Origin: CALBPI01 sp039027435
GTDB lineage: Bacteria > Pseudomonadota > Gammaproteobacteria > Steroidobacterales > Woeseiaceae
Assembly (NCBI GenBank): GCA_039027435.1
Contig: JBCCKF010000008.1
Coordinates: forward strand, 97,099 to 161,098
Direction: 5' to 3'
DNA length: 64,000 bases
Positions 41,967-50,663 of this stretch are shown one piece after another. A program made the translations under genes and the position numbers. The notes beneath the pieces are model-generated. The model worked only from the letters and a program-made list of their open reading frames with translations, was not told the DNA's origin and did no database searches. Numbering within the stretch: the stretch's first letter is position 1; every line of letters begins with the position of its first letter.

Positions 41967-43778
41967 CTACACCGCCAATTTCTCGAGCTTACGCCCGCCG
42001 TAGATCAGATTGACCACCGCCCGTGTACCGACGATAGCCGTGAACATCGATGTGGCAATACCGAGGGCTAGCGTCACTGCAAACCCTTTCACAGGTCCAG
42101 TACCGAACAGGAACAGCACCAAAGCCGCGATAAACGTGGTGATATTCGCATCAGCAATCGAGGAGAACGCCTTCTCGTAGCCCGAATTAATGGCCGCCTG
42201 CACCCCACTGCCCGCTGCCAACTCCTCACGGATTCGCTCAAAGATCAGCACGTTCGCATCCACCGCCATGCCCACTGTCAATACGATTCCGGCGATGCCA
42301 GGTAACGTCAGGGACGCCTGCAGCAGCGACAAAGCACCGACGATCAGTACCAGGTTGGTCAGCAGGGCCAGATTCGCGATCAAACCGAACACCCGGTAGT
42401 AGAACACCATAAAAATGACCACAGCGAGGAACCCGATCTGGATCGCTTTGAAGCCACGATCAATGTTGTCCTGACCGCGGCTCGGCCCGATGGTTTGTTG
42501 CCCCACCAGGAATACCGGTGCTGCCAATGCGCCTGTTTTCAGGAGCAGTGAGAGATCTTTGGCTTCGTTCGCCGTCAGGCCAGTGATCACGAAGTTGGTC
42601 GAAAACACGCCGTTAATGTTGGCGCGGTTGATCACGCGACGCTGCTTGACCGTTCGGAAGTTGCCCTCCTCATCAGGCCCCACGCGTTCACTCTCGATGT
42701 AAAGCACACCCATGGGACGCTGCAGATTCGCCTGTGTGGTCTCCAGCATGCGCTTGCCACCTACGCTGTCCAGTCTGACGCTGACAGAAGGTGACCCGTC
42801 GGTGAACCCGGCACTCGCATCGATAATCTGATCACCCGAGGCGATGACCTCGCGCTTCAGCGTCACTTCACCGCGGTTCACACCGCCCTCGATGAAGGGA
42901 AACGTATTGCCACGGGAGGTGGCAGCGCCCGTTTCCACAAGACGGAACTCAAGCGTCGCGGTATTGCCGAGAATTCGAATGGCTTCGTTCGGGTCCTGAA
43001 TGCCAGGAAGTTGCACAACGATTCGCTTCAGCCCCTGGCGCTGGATGACCGGCTCAGCAACACCGAGCACATCAATCCTGTTGCGGAAACTGGTCATGTT
43101 CTGTTCGATCGCGAAGTTCTGACGTTCGCGAATCTGCGTTTCGCTGAGACTGACCCTGAGGCTGCGTGCGTCGGTTTCGCTAACGACGAGATTCAGATCA
43201 ATGTCTCGAACAAGGCTGCGCGCTGCGGCCAAATCCGCGGCATCGCGCACCTGCACAATGACACTGGTATTCTGAACATTAACTCGATGCGAGATATCCG
43301 CATCGCGAAGTGCGACTCGGAAATTGTCGCCATACGCCTTCATCAGGCTGGCAACCGCGTCGTCAAGGTCAACCTCATAAAGCAGATAGACCCCACCACG
43401 CAGATCGAGCCCAAGACTCATCGGAGAGAGCCCAAGCGCCCTTAGCCAAGCAGGTTGTTGCGGCGCAAGCGTCTTGGCAAGGCTCACACCCTCGAGATCG
43501 AGCGCCGACAATTGTTCAAACGCTGCGGACTGCGTATCGATATCCGAGAACGTCGCGAACAACTTGCCGTCGCGAAGGTACTGCTGGTCCGCTGCGGGCG
43601 TCACGCCCGCTATCGCCCGTTCGACACGAGCCGCTTCAGATTCATCAAGCGGCGTTCCGTCTGAATTGCCCACCTGCAGCGCCGGGAGGCTGCCATAGAA
43701 ATTGGGCAGCGCCGTCAGCAGACCGAACACAACAACGCCGAGCACCAACAGGTGCTTCCAGAGTGGATAACGATTCAT
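41967..43778 (-). CDS. secD: protein translocase subunit SecD
   Basis: The 603-residue inner-membrane protein has TM1 at about 9-26, a large periplasmic region opening with GLDLRGGVYLLYEVD and six TM helices, with AVDANVLIFERIREEL near residue 515 supplying the membrane Asp. It is co-transcribed with yajC upstream (8-base gap) and secF downstream. Confidence 0.97.
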   Translation of the reverse strand: MNRYPLWKHLLVLGVVVFGLLTALPNFYGSLPALQVGNSDGTPLDESEAARVERAIAGVTPAADQQYLRDGKLFATFSDIDTQSAAFEQLSALDLEGVSLAKTLAPQQPAWLRALGLSPMSLGLDLRGGVYLLYEVDLDDAVASLMKAYGDNFRVALRDADISHRVNVQNTSVIVQVRDAADLAAARSLVRDIDLNLVVSETDARSLRVSLSETQIRERQNFAIEQNMTSFRNRIDVLGVAEPVIQRQGLKRIVVQLPGIQDPNEAIRILGNTATLEFRLVETGAATSRGNTFPFIEGGVNRGEVTLKREVIASGDQIIDASAGFTDGSPSVSVRLDSVGGKRMLETTQANLQRPMGVLYIESERVGPDEEGNFRTVKQRRVINRANINGVFSTNFVITGLTANEAKDLSLLLKTGALAAPVFLVGQQTIGPSRGQDNIDRGFKAIQIGFLAVVIFMVFYYRVFGLIANLALLTNLVLIVGALSLLQASLTLPGIAGIVLTVGMAVDANVLIFERIREELAAGSGVQAAINSGYEKAFSSIADANITTFIAALVLFLFGTGPVKGFAVTLALGIATSMFTAIVGTRAVVNLIYGGRKLEKLAV

Positions 43779-43786
43779 GGGGTTCC

Positions 43787-44119
43787 TCAGGCGGCGTCGA
43801 CGGTGCCTTTTGGCAGTACCGCCGCAATCGATACTCGCTGTACCTTCAGTGACACATTCGGCGCGAATTCAACCGTGACAAATTGCTCGGAAGTTTCGCG
43901 AACCACGCCGACAAGGCCACCGGCGGTCATGATTTCATCACCGTTCGACACACCCTCAACCAGTTCCCGATGCTGCTTCTGGCGCTTTTGCTGCGGCCGA
44001 ATCAGCAGGAACCAGAATGCGACGAACAGAATGATCATCGGGAGGAAAAAACCCAGTGGGCTCTGCTGGGCAGCAGGCGCGCCCTGTGCCCAGGCGGTAG
44101 GAATCAGGAAATCCATCAT
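43787..44119 (-). CDS. yajC: preprotein translocase subunit YajC
   Basis: The small single-pass protein of 110 residues has its TM helix near 24-42 (LGFFLPMIILFVAFWFLL), followed by RPQQKRQKQHREL and a cytoplasmic domain with GDEIMTAGGLVGVV. It associates with SecDF. It lies 37 bases after tgt in the usual queA-tgt-yajC-secD-secF order. Confidence 0.96.
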   Translation of the reverse strand: MMDFLIPTAWAQGAPAAQQSPLGFFLPMIILFVAFWFLLIRPQQKRQKQHRELVEGVSNGDEIMTAGGLVGVVRETSEQFVTVEFAPNVSLKVQRVSIAAVLPKGTVDAA

Positions 44120-44156
44120 GGCTGGTATCTAAATCCGCGGAAAAATGTGGCGCGCA

Positions 44157-45314
44157 TTATGCCACAGTCGCGCGTCCCGCCTCGTCTGAATCGAGAAAAT
44201 TCCTAGCAAACTCGGGGAAAACGTCCTGTTCGATCGCCTCACGGATCCGCGCCATCAGCCTCTGGTAGTAGCGCAGGTTATGCAAAGTGCCAAGCTGTGG
44301 CCCAAGCATTTCGTTGCACTTGAACAGATGCTTGATGTAGGCGCGGGAGAAATTCTGGCAGGCATAGCAGTCACAGGACTCATCGATCGGTCGCGTGTCC
44401 TTCTCGAATCGTGCGTTCTTGATCTTGATCGTGCCTTCACTCGTGAAGAAGTAGCCATTACGGCCATGGCGCGTCGGCATGACGCAGTCGAACATGTCTA
44501 CACCTCTGGCGACTGCCTGGACGATATCCGATGGTGTCCCAACACCCATAAGATAGCGCGGCGAGTCGGCAGGCATGATCGGCTGCAAGCCGTCGAGCAC
44601 CGAGATCCGCTCCGCCTCGGACTCACCCACGGACAATCCGCCGATCGCATAGCCGTCAAAGCCGATGCCCTCAAGGCCGGCAAGCGAGCGCTGGCGAAGA
44701 TCGTCGTACATCCCCCCCTGGACGATTGCGAACAATGCATCACCACGATCAGGCTCGTCAGACTTGAGCGCATCAAAAGCGCTTCGGCTTCGAGCTGCCC
44801 AGCGCAAAGACAACTCCATCGAGCGCTCGGCCTCCTGATGGGTCGCCGGGTGCGGCGTACACTCATCGAAAATCATGGTGATGTCCGATCCGAGATCGTG
44901 CTGCACCTGCATGGATTTTTCCGGAGTCAGCATGATCCGATCACCGTTGACCGGGGACGCGAACAGCACGCCCTCCTCACTCAGCTTTCGTAGCTCGGAC
45001 AAACTGAACACCTGAAAGCCACCGGAATCGGTCAGGATCGGTCTTTGCCAACCCATGAAATCGTGCAGCGAGCCGTGCTCGCGAACCACACTGGTGCCCG
45101 GCCGCAACATGAGATGGAACGTGTTGCCGAGAATGATTTCAGCACCGAGCGCCTCGACCTCATCCGGTCGCATCGCCTTAACGGTGCCGTACGTGCCTAC
45201 CGGCATGAACACCGGAGTCTGGATCGTGCCGCGCGCGAAGCTCAGCTCACCACGCCTCGCACCACCGCTCGTCTGGTTCAAAGAGAATTTCAAGTCCTGC
45301 CCGCCGACCGCCAC
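44157..45314 (-). CDS. tgt: tRNA-guanine transglycosylase
   Basis: It exchanges guanine-34 for preQ1 in GUN-anticodon tRNAs. The 385-residue TIM barrel has TDSGGFQVFSL (catalytic Asp near 95), the second Asp in FDECTPHPA, and the zinc site CDCYACQNFSRAYIKHLFKC near 315. Its start overlaps the end of queA by 25 bases; an internal start would shorten that overlap but lose the conserved LKFSL opening. Confidence 0.96.
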   Translation of the reverse strand: MAVGGQDLKFSLNQTSGGARRGELSFARGTIQTPVFMPVGTYGTVKAMRPDEVEALGAEIILGNTFHLMLRPGTSVVREHGSLHDFMGWQRPILTDSGGFQVFSLSELRKLSEEGVLFASPVNGDRIMLTPEKSMQVQHDLGSDITMIFDECTPHPATHQEAERSMELSLRWAARSRSAFDALKSDEPDRGDALFAIVQGGMYDDLRQRSLAGLEGIGFDGYAIGGLSVGESEAERISVLDGLQPIMPADSPRYLMGVGTPSDIVQAVARGVDMFDCVMPTRHGRNGYFFTSEGTIKIKNARFEKDTRPIDESCDCYACQNFSRAYIKHLFKCNEMLGPQLGTLHNLRYYQRLMARIREAIEQDVFPEFARNFLDSDEAGRATVA

Positions 45315-46336
45315 AACAACATGGCGTCACCATAACTGAAGAATCGATATTGGTTTTGCACAGCGTGCCGATAAGCCGCCATGATTCGTTCAACGCCTGC
45401 AAATGCCCCAACAAGCATCATCAAGGACGACCGGGGCAAGTGGAAATTGGTCATGAGCCCGTCCACAGTCTGAAACTCAAATCCTGGCCGAATGAACAGA
45501 TCCGTGTCACCCGAGCACGGCAACAGTTGCCCGCTTAGCGATGCGCTTTCCAGTGCGCGCATCGCGGTTGTGCCCACAGCGATCACACGCCCGCCTCGGT
45601 CACGCGTAGCCTCTACGGCGCTCACCGTCTGTTCGGACACCTCATACCATTCCTTATGCAGCCTCCCCGTCGAAAGCTGCAATTCGCTCAACGGCTGAAA
45701 CGTGCCAGCGGCAACGTGCAAAGTCACGCTCGCTCGCGATACGCCCTGATTCTGGAGGGACTCGAGCAACGCCTCATCAAAATGCAGACCCGCGGTCGGT
45801 GCGGCAACGGCGCCGGGAGTCTTTGCGTAGACCGTCTGGTAGCGCTCCTGGTCAAGCGCTTCATCAGGTCGGTCGATATATGGCGGAAGCGGCATATGAC
45901 CGGCTGCCTCTGTGACTGATTGAACCGAACGGTCAAACCGCAGCTCAAAAAAACGATCATCGCGCCCCAGCAACGTCGCGCTCGCTACCGTGGCGCCAGT
46001 TGAGTCGACAACCTCAATGGCCTCGCCGGTCGCCGGCTTGCGATTCGCACGCAACTGCGCCGTCACGCGATCTTCAGACAGCTGACGCTCCAACAACAAC
46101 TCGATTTGACCGCCGGTTGCTCGACGACCAAACAACCGCGCAGGAATAACCCGTGTGTTGTTGACGACCAGTAAGTCGCCCTCACGAAGCCACTCGGTGA
46201 TCGAGGCGACCTTAGAGTCGATGAGATGCTCTGCATCGACCGGCACTACCAGCAGCCTCGAAGCGGTGCGCTGCTCGGTCGGGTAGCGGGCGATCAAATG
46301 GTCGGGGAGCTCGTAGTCAAATTCGTCGGGTTGCAT
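45290..46336 (-). CDS. queA: S-adenosylmethionine:tRNA ribosyltransferase-isomerase
   Basis: It transfers the ribosyl part of SAM to preQ1-tRNA, making epoxyqueuosine. It has 348 residues from the ATG at 46336 (MQPDEFDYELPDHLIARYP). Further motifs include NNTRVIPARLFG, AAPTAGLHFDEALLESL and NFHLPRSSLMMLVGAFAG. It overlaps tgt by 25 bases and is the first gene of the queA-to-secF run. Confidence 0.97.
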   Translation of the reverse strand: MQPDEFDYELPDHLIARYPTEQRTASRLLVVPVDAEHLIDSKVASITEWLREGDLLVVNNTRVIPARLFGRRATGGQIELLLERQLSEDRVTAQLRANRKPATGEAIEVVDSTGATVASATLLGRDDRFFELRFDRSVQSVTEAAGHMPLPPYIDRPDEALDQERYQTVYAKTPGAVAAPTAGLHFDEALLESLQNQGVSRASVTLHVAAGTFQPLSELQLSTGRLHKEWYEVSEQTVSAVEATRDRGGRVIAVGTTAMRALESASLSGQLLPCSGDTDLFIRPGFEFQTVDGLMTNFHLPRSSLMMLVGAFAGVERIMAAYRHAVQNQYRFFSYGDAMLLWRSAGRT

Positions 46337-46372
46337 GGCGCGCATGCTACCAGCCCGATCTCGAGGGTGGGA

Positions 46373-46400
46373 GGGACGCAACCCCTGAGGATTGCGTCCC
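46373..46400. terminator. hairpin between the PDZ-protein gene and queA
   Basis: GGGACGCAA (46373-46381) and TTGCGTCCC (46392-46400) form nine perfect pairs around a 10-base loop. It lies in the 99-base gap after the PDZ-protein stop and before queA. Neither side has a T run, so it is a weak intrinsic terminator at best and may act with Rho or protect an RNA end. Confidence 0.45.
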
Positions 46401-46435
46401 TGTGCAAGGAAGTTACCGGTCGGTCGACTGAGGTT

Positions 46436-47440
46436 TCAGCCTTGCTGACCGAAACGAAACGTGTTCGATGACGACTCCGGCACCTCAATCTTCAGCGTCT
46501 GCGAGCGACGCTTACGCGTGATCTTCACTTCGAGCGTCTCGCCCGATTCGTAGGAGCGCAGAATTCTCATCGCGTGATCGATATTACCGGGCTTGCGACC
46601 GCCGATGCTAAGGATGACATCACCGTCCTCGAAGCCCAGGGCCTCGTTGGACGGCGCACTCACAACGAGCAAGCCCTCGTCGACACCAAAGTAGTCGCCG
46701 AGCCCCTCGGATAGCTCTACCAACTCCATATCACCCCAGGTCGAATTGCCCTGGATAAACCAGAACGGTCTCTCAACCTCTTTGGCCAACTCGACGAGGC
46801 CGCGCTCGGGGAAGACACTCTGACCGTTAACAATGAACTCGCGGGTCTCTCCCGGCTCACCGCTGAACGAGAACACCTGGAAATCACGCTCGATATCCGC
46901 AAACAGGTTTTCCTGCAGCTCGATTTTCTTACTCAGCTCATCACCGTTTCGCTCCAGCAATGCGGTGACGGTATCGCCTGCCTCACGATCAGACAAAAGC
47001 CCGCCGATCCGCTCAATCGCTTCGTCGACGGACAGCTGGCGTAGAGACTCACCTTCCAGTGCGAGCAGCTCGTCGCCCGCCTCGATACCCGCCGCCAAGG
47101 CGGGACTGCCAGGCATCACGCGAACGATCTGCACGCCGTCGCTGTCCCGTACGCCATCGACCTCTCGAACCGCCAACTGCACGCCAAGGCGCGGACGTCG
47201 TTGTGTGTTGATCACCATGGTGCCTTCAGTCGGTATACGCAGACCACGCAGTCGCATCTGTCCCGATAGCTGCGCCACTTCCTCTGCGGCTTCGGAGAGT
47301 CGCATCTCCGCCGCCCTCAAGCGCTCCTCAGCAACTCGCAACTCCGCTTCGACCTTTTCCCGATCCGCCTCAGCTTCCTGTCCAAATGCCGGCGCAGCAA
47401 TCAGTGTTAACGCCACGCATCCGAGCCTGAAAATATTCAT
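46436..47440 (-). CDS. periplasmic two-PDZ protein
   Basis: The 334-residue protein has a signal peptide (cleavage after AFG, about 21), a charged coiled coil (about 23-65), a first PDZ domain (about 80-165, with GVQIVRVMPGSPALAAGIEAGDELLALEG) and a second PDZ (about 245-320, with VSAPSNEALGFEDGDVILSIGG). There is no protease domain. It lies last in a sigma factor, anti-sigma candidate, PDZ run, which suggests a link to envelope stress sensing, but I do not recognise a named family. Confidence 0.85.
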   Translation of the reverse strand: MNIFRLGCVALTLIAAPAFGQEAEADREKVEAELRVAEERLRAAEMRLSEAAEEVAQLSGQMRLRGLRIPTEGTMVINTQRRPRLGVQLAVREVDGVRDSDGVQIVRVMPGSPALAAGIEAGDELLALEGESLRQLSVDEAIERIGGLLSDREAGDTVTALLERNGDELSKKIELQENLFADIERDFQVFSFSGEPGETREFIVNGQSVFPERGLVELAKEVERPFWFIQGNSTWGDMELVELSEGLGDYFGVDEGLLVVSAPSNEALGFEDGDVILSIGGRKPGNIDHAMRILRSYESGETLEVKITRKRRSQTLKIEVPESSSNTFRFGQQG

Positions 47441-47476
47441 CGTGTTCCTATCCTCCGAATCTCTCGATCTAACCCA

Positions 47477-48028
47477 TTACAGCCATTGCTGCGTTTGCCG
47501 GCCGCTGCGCAAATCGACCAACGTATCCATCAAACCCACACGACGCCGGAGCAATGCCTCCCGCTGCGCCTGATCCACCGCCGGACTGGCTAGCGCGACG
47601 TCCAGCATGGCGACCCTGTCTTCAAGCATCACAATCTGGCCAGCAGAGCGAACATCGCGAACGCGCCGACGCTCTGGCAACGTCGCATTGACCTTGTCGA
47701 GCAGCGCCGACTGCGCAATCAGCCTGCTCAGGTCCGCGAACTCATCCGGTAATTCAACTGCCGGACCTGGGATTTCCGCGACAGTCTCGCCGCTGCGCTG
47801 TGGCGAATCCGGCCAGTCCCACACCAAAAGCCCAACGCATACGGACAGCAGCGCGGTGGCGGCAATGGCCCAACGCATCGGCGTTAAGGATGCCGATACC
47901 GACGGCTGATCTGTTTCCACGACCAGATGATCGATACCCGCTAGCAGCTCTGAGCTTGGCTCAAGCTGGGGCAAGTCCCGCAGCGCATCTGCTACCGCTT
48001 TGTCCTGCTCTTGCTCGTACATACTCAT
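47477..48028 (-). CDS. probable membrane anti-sigma factor
   Basis: The 183-residue protein has a short acidic cytoplasmic N-terminus (about 1-48), one TM helix (about 52-70) and a periplasmic helical domain with many Arg/Ala/Leu residues. Topology and position, 10 bases after an ECF sigma gene, are those of an anti-sigma factor. The zinc HxxxCxxC motif of many such proteins is absent and no sequence family is recognised. A simple regulatory membrane protein is the alternative. Confidence 0.75.
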   Translation of the reverse strand: MSMYEQEQDKAVADALRDLPQLEPSSELLAGIDHLVVETDQPSVSASLTPMRWAIAATALLSVCVGLLVWDWPDSPQRSGETVAEIPGPAVELPDEFADLSRLIAQSALLDKVNATLPERRRVRDVRSAGQIVMLEDRVAMLDVALASPAVDQAQREALLRRRVGLMDTLVDLRSGRQTQQWL

Positions 48029-48038
48029 TTCGATGACC

Positions 48039-48617
48039 TCAGCCTGCCGGGCAAGCCGCTCCTACCAGCGGCTCGGCCTCAGATTCCTGCATACGTCGCA
48101 ACGCAGCTCTCGCACGCGACAGACTCGATTTGGAAAAACTCACGCTCTTGCCGGTGACCTCAGCGATTTCCTCGTGGGTGTAACCCTCGACGTCGTAGAG
48201 CCACACAACAACGCGGTAGGTGTCCGGCAGTTGCTTCAGTGCCTGCGCAATGTCGTGCCCGACCGCAAACACCTTCTCAGGCGTGTCTTCTCCCGCCAGC
48301 TCCATCGTGTCGGGTATCGCGCTGACTTTGCGATTCCAGGCCGAGCGCTGATGCATGAGGCAACGACTCACCGCGATACGCCGGACCCAGGTAGCAAGAC
48401 TCGCATCTCCCCGAAATCCGCCAAGACCTCGAAGAACCTCCACAAAAGTCTCCTGGGTCAAATCGTCAGCGAGTGTCCGATCGCCGGTCAGTCGATAGCA
48501 CAGAGTCAGTACCGGGGCCGCGAATACTCGGCAGACCTCGGACAATGCCTTTCGATCACCGGCACACGCTCTGCGCTGGGTCAATTCGTCAATTTGCACG
48601 CTGGAGAAGCCGCTCAT
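48039..48617 (-). CDS. ECF-type RNA polymerase sigma factor
   Basis: The protein has region 2 (ADDLTQETFVEVLRGLGGFRG, then ATWVRRIAVSRCL) and region 4 (LPDTYRVVVWLYDVEGYTHEEIAEVTG, then SKSSLSRARAALR), the two-domain layout of ECF sigmas. I use the ATG at 48617 (192 residues), which fits the family length. An ATG at 48662 would add 15 residues. Neither has a good ribosome site. The anti-sigma candidate and PDZ gene follow. It is divergent from tRNA-Leu. Confidence 0.93.
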   Translation of the reverse strand: MSGFSSVQIDELTQRRACAGDRKALSEVCRVFAAPVLTLCYRLTGDRTLADDLTQETFVEVLRGLGGFRGDASLATWVRRIAVSRCLMHQRSAWNRKVSAIPDTMELAGEDTPEKVFAVGHDIAQALKQLPDTYRVVVWLYDVEGYTHEEIAEVTGKSVSFSKSSLSRARAALRRMQESEAEPLVGAACPAG

Positions 48618-48707
48618 GGTGGTGTTAGATGCACTAACGATCGAAAAGGTCGCAATGACCATACATTTTTTCCGCCGAATCGGGCTTACCTTCGGAGCGC
48701 TTTAGGC

Positions 48708-48713
48708 TAGAAT
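48708..48713 (+). promoter_or_regulatory. -10 of tRNA-Leu
   Basis: TAGAAT at 48708-48713 (one mismatch) lies 13 bases before the mature tRNA 5' end, which is right for a short leader removed by RNase P. The -35 is poor (CTTACC at 17 bases). Confidence 0.45.
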
Positions 48714-48726
48714 TACGATCTTCACT

Positions 48727-48813
48727 GCCAGAGTGGTGGAATTGGTAGACACGAGGGATTCAAAATCCCTTGCTAGCAATAGCGTGTCGGTTCGAGTCCG
48801 ACCTCTGGTACCA
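48727..48813 (+). tRNA. leuX: tRNA-Leu(CAA)
   Basis: The 87-base class II tRNA has an acceptor stem GCCAGAG paired with CTCTGGT (first pair G-U) and CCA encoded in the gene. The anticodon loop TTCAAAA gives anticodon CAA, reading UUG. It has a long variable arm and a TTCGAGT T-loop. It resembles Escherichia coli tRNA-Leu5. It stands alone in front of a Nudix gene. Confidence 0.97.
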
Positions 48814-48851
48814 CTATCCCTCAGCCTGATCTCCATCAAGGCGAGCGCAAC

Positions 48852-49388
48852 ATGAATTTTTGTTCCAACTGCGGCAGCGACAAGATCGCTCGCGCAATTC
48901 CCGACGGTGACACCCGTGAACGGTGGGTATGCCCGGAATGCGGCATGATCCACTACCAGAACCCGAACGTTGTGGTCGGATGCGTGCCTGAGCGGGACGG
49001 ACAGATCTTGCTGTGCAAACGTGCGATCGAGCCCCGCAAAGGCTACTGGACGGTACCTGCGGGTTTCATGGAGCTTAAAGAGTCGATGGCAGAGGGGGCG
49101 GCGCGCGAGACTCAGGAAGAGGCTCTGGCCGACGTGGAAATCCACCGCCTCTTTGCCGCGGTAGATGTACCGCATGCTGGTCAAGTGCATGTCTTTTTCA
49201 CCGCCTCATTGATATCGGACTTCGCCCCCGGCCCAGAGAGTCTTGAATGCAAAATGGTGGATCCCGCAGACATCCCGTGGGACGAGATTGCGTTTCCCAG
49301 CGGAACGTTTGCACTGCGAAAATGGGTGGAGGACGCCGGGCGGGACCGCGGCGTCCACCTGCATAAGGCCGAGCGCCGCATCTACTAA
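48852..49388 (+). CDS. zinc-ribbon Nudix hydrolase
   Basis: The 178-residue protein has an N-terminal zinc ribbon (CSNC and CPEC, residues 4-31) and a Nudix domain. The Nudix box begins GFMELKES with E, then RETQEEA, so the catalytic Glu residues are present; the usual Gly after EE is Leu, which I remember from related zinc-ribbon Nudix proteins. The substrate, probably a nucleoside diphosphate derivative, is unknown. It starts 38 bases after the tRNA and may be read through from it. Confidence 0.92.
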   Translation: MNFCSNCGSDKIARAIPDGDTRERWVCPECGMIHYQNPNVVVGCVPERDGQILLCKRAIEPRKGYWTVPAGFMELKESMAEGAARETQEEALADVEIHRLFAAVDVPHAGQVHVFFTASLISDFAPGPESLECKMVDPADIPWDEIAFPSGTFALRKWVEDAGRDRGVHLHKAERRIY

Positions 49389-49442
49389 TCTCGGCGCTCA
49401 CACGATACGATTTTAAAAACGATATTGAGTTAGGGACCGATC

Positions 49443-49766
49443 ATGACATTTGTGGTCACACAAGCCTGCATCAAGTGCAAATACACCGACTGCGTTGAGG
49501 TCTGCCCGGTCGATTGTTTCCACGAAGGACCAAATTTTCTCGTCATCGACCCGGATGAGTGCATCGATTGCACGCTGTGCGAACCCGAGTGCCCGGCCGA
49601 GGCGATTTATTCTGAGGACGAAATTCCGGCGGGTCAGGAAAACTACCTGGAACTGAATGCTGAGTTATCCGCTCAGTGGCCGGTCATCACAGAGGCAAAA
49701 GAGCCACCCGCCGATGCGGACGACTGGAAAGACGTCGAAGACAAGCTCGAGCATCTGGAGCGCTAG
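49443..49766 (+). CDS. fdxA: 7Fe ferredoxin FdxA
   Basis: The 107-residue seven-iron ferredoxin has a first cluster region CIKCKYTDCVEVCPVDC (residues 9-25) with extra cysteines and a second CIDCTLCEPECP (about 40-51), giving one 3Fe-4S and one 4Fe-4S cluster. A C-terminal extension contains WPVITEAKEPPADADDW. It is an electron carrier of unknown partner. Its stop overlaps that of dsbC within a shared CTAG. Confidence 0.95.
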   Translation: MTFVVTQACIKCKYTDCVEVCPVDCFHEGPNFLVIDPDECIDCTLCEPECPAEAIYSEDEIPAGQENYLELNAELSAQWPVITEAKEPPADADDWKDVEDKLEHLER

Positions 49767-50548
49767 TTAGGCGCTGCCGCTGCTGCAGTCGCAGCCCCCG
49801 TATCACGTTCAAGTTCCGCAAGCAGCACCTGCGCCGGGCGGTAACCCTTGATCCAGGTGCCGTCCGCGAGAATGATCGCCGGCGTGCCGCGCAGCCCCGC
49901 GCGAACGGCCGTCATCACGTGCTCCTGAACCGGTCCCGTATCGCAGTCGCCGACCGGCGGCAAACTCTGGTCATTCTTGGCTCGCGTCATTGCATCCTGC
50001 TGATCTGCCGCACACCAGACCTGTTCAGCTTTGGTCCAGGAAGGGGTGTTCGGTGAGCCATGGGGCAAGAGGTAATAGCGGATTGCGATGCCGGCCTGGG
50101 TATAGCTATCAATCTCTCGGTGCATGCGTCGGCAGAAGCCGCAATCGATATCCGTGAATACGGACACGGTGTACTTCGGGTTCTCAGGACCGAAGGTAAT
50201 ACCTTCGACATCGATGTTCTGCAGGACTTCACGACGTAGCACCGACATGCTGCGCTCTGTGATGTCCGTATCCGTTTCCATGTCCAGAACATTACCCTGT
50301 AACAGGTAACGACCGTCGCTCGTGACGTAGGCGATCAACGCGCCTTGCCGGATCTCATACAAACCCGGCACCTCAGACATAATGATGTTTTCAATCGCGA
50401 CACGCGGGAAGCGCTCTTTGACCTTCGCACGGACTGCATCGAGGTTTTCGGTGGCATCCACTGAGGCGCTTTCGCCGGATTCTTGTGCCATGGCATTGGC
50501 GCCAAGCATCAAAAGAGCCAGTGTGAGCAAAAGAGATGGCAACTTCAT
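49763..50548 (-). CDS. dsbC: periplasmic disulfide isomerase DsbC
   Basis: It has 261 residues from the ATG at 50548, a signal peptide ending near AMAQ (about 22), an N-terminal dimerisation domain and a thioredoxin fold with CGFC, then the cis-Pro segment GTPAI. It reshuffles wrong disulfides in the periplasm. It follows xerD after a 115-base gap, the xerD-dsbC order being conserved with Escherichia coli. A short Ala-rich tail ends the protein. Confidence 0.95.
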   Translation of the reverse strand: MKLPSLLLTLALLMLGANAMAQESGESASVDATENLDAVRAKVKERFPRVAIENIIMSEVPGLYEIRQGALIAYVTSDGRYLLQGNVLDMETDTDITERSMSVLRREVLQNIDVEGITFGPENPKYTVSVFTDIDCGFCRRMHREIDSYTQAGIAIRYYLLPHGSPNTPSWTKAEQVWCAADQQDAMTRAKNDQSLPPVGDCDTGPVQEHVMTAVRAGLRGTPAIILADGTWIKGYRPAQVLLAELERDTGAATAAAAAPN

Positions 50549-50663
50549 GAGATGGGGAACTCCAAGTCTGTTTGCGACCCGTTGCATGCTCAAAACGTGC
50601 GGAGCAGCGACGACGCGCGAAATATTACCCTAAAAGACCGGAGCGGCAGCCAGATTATTTCGT

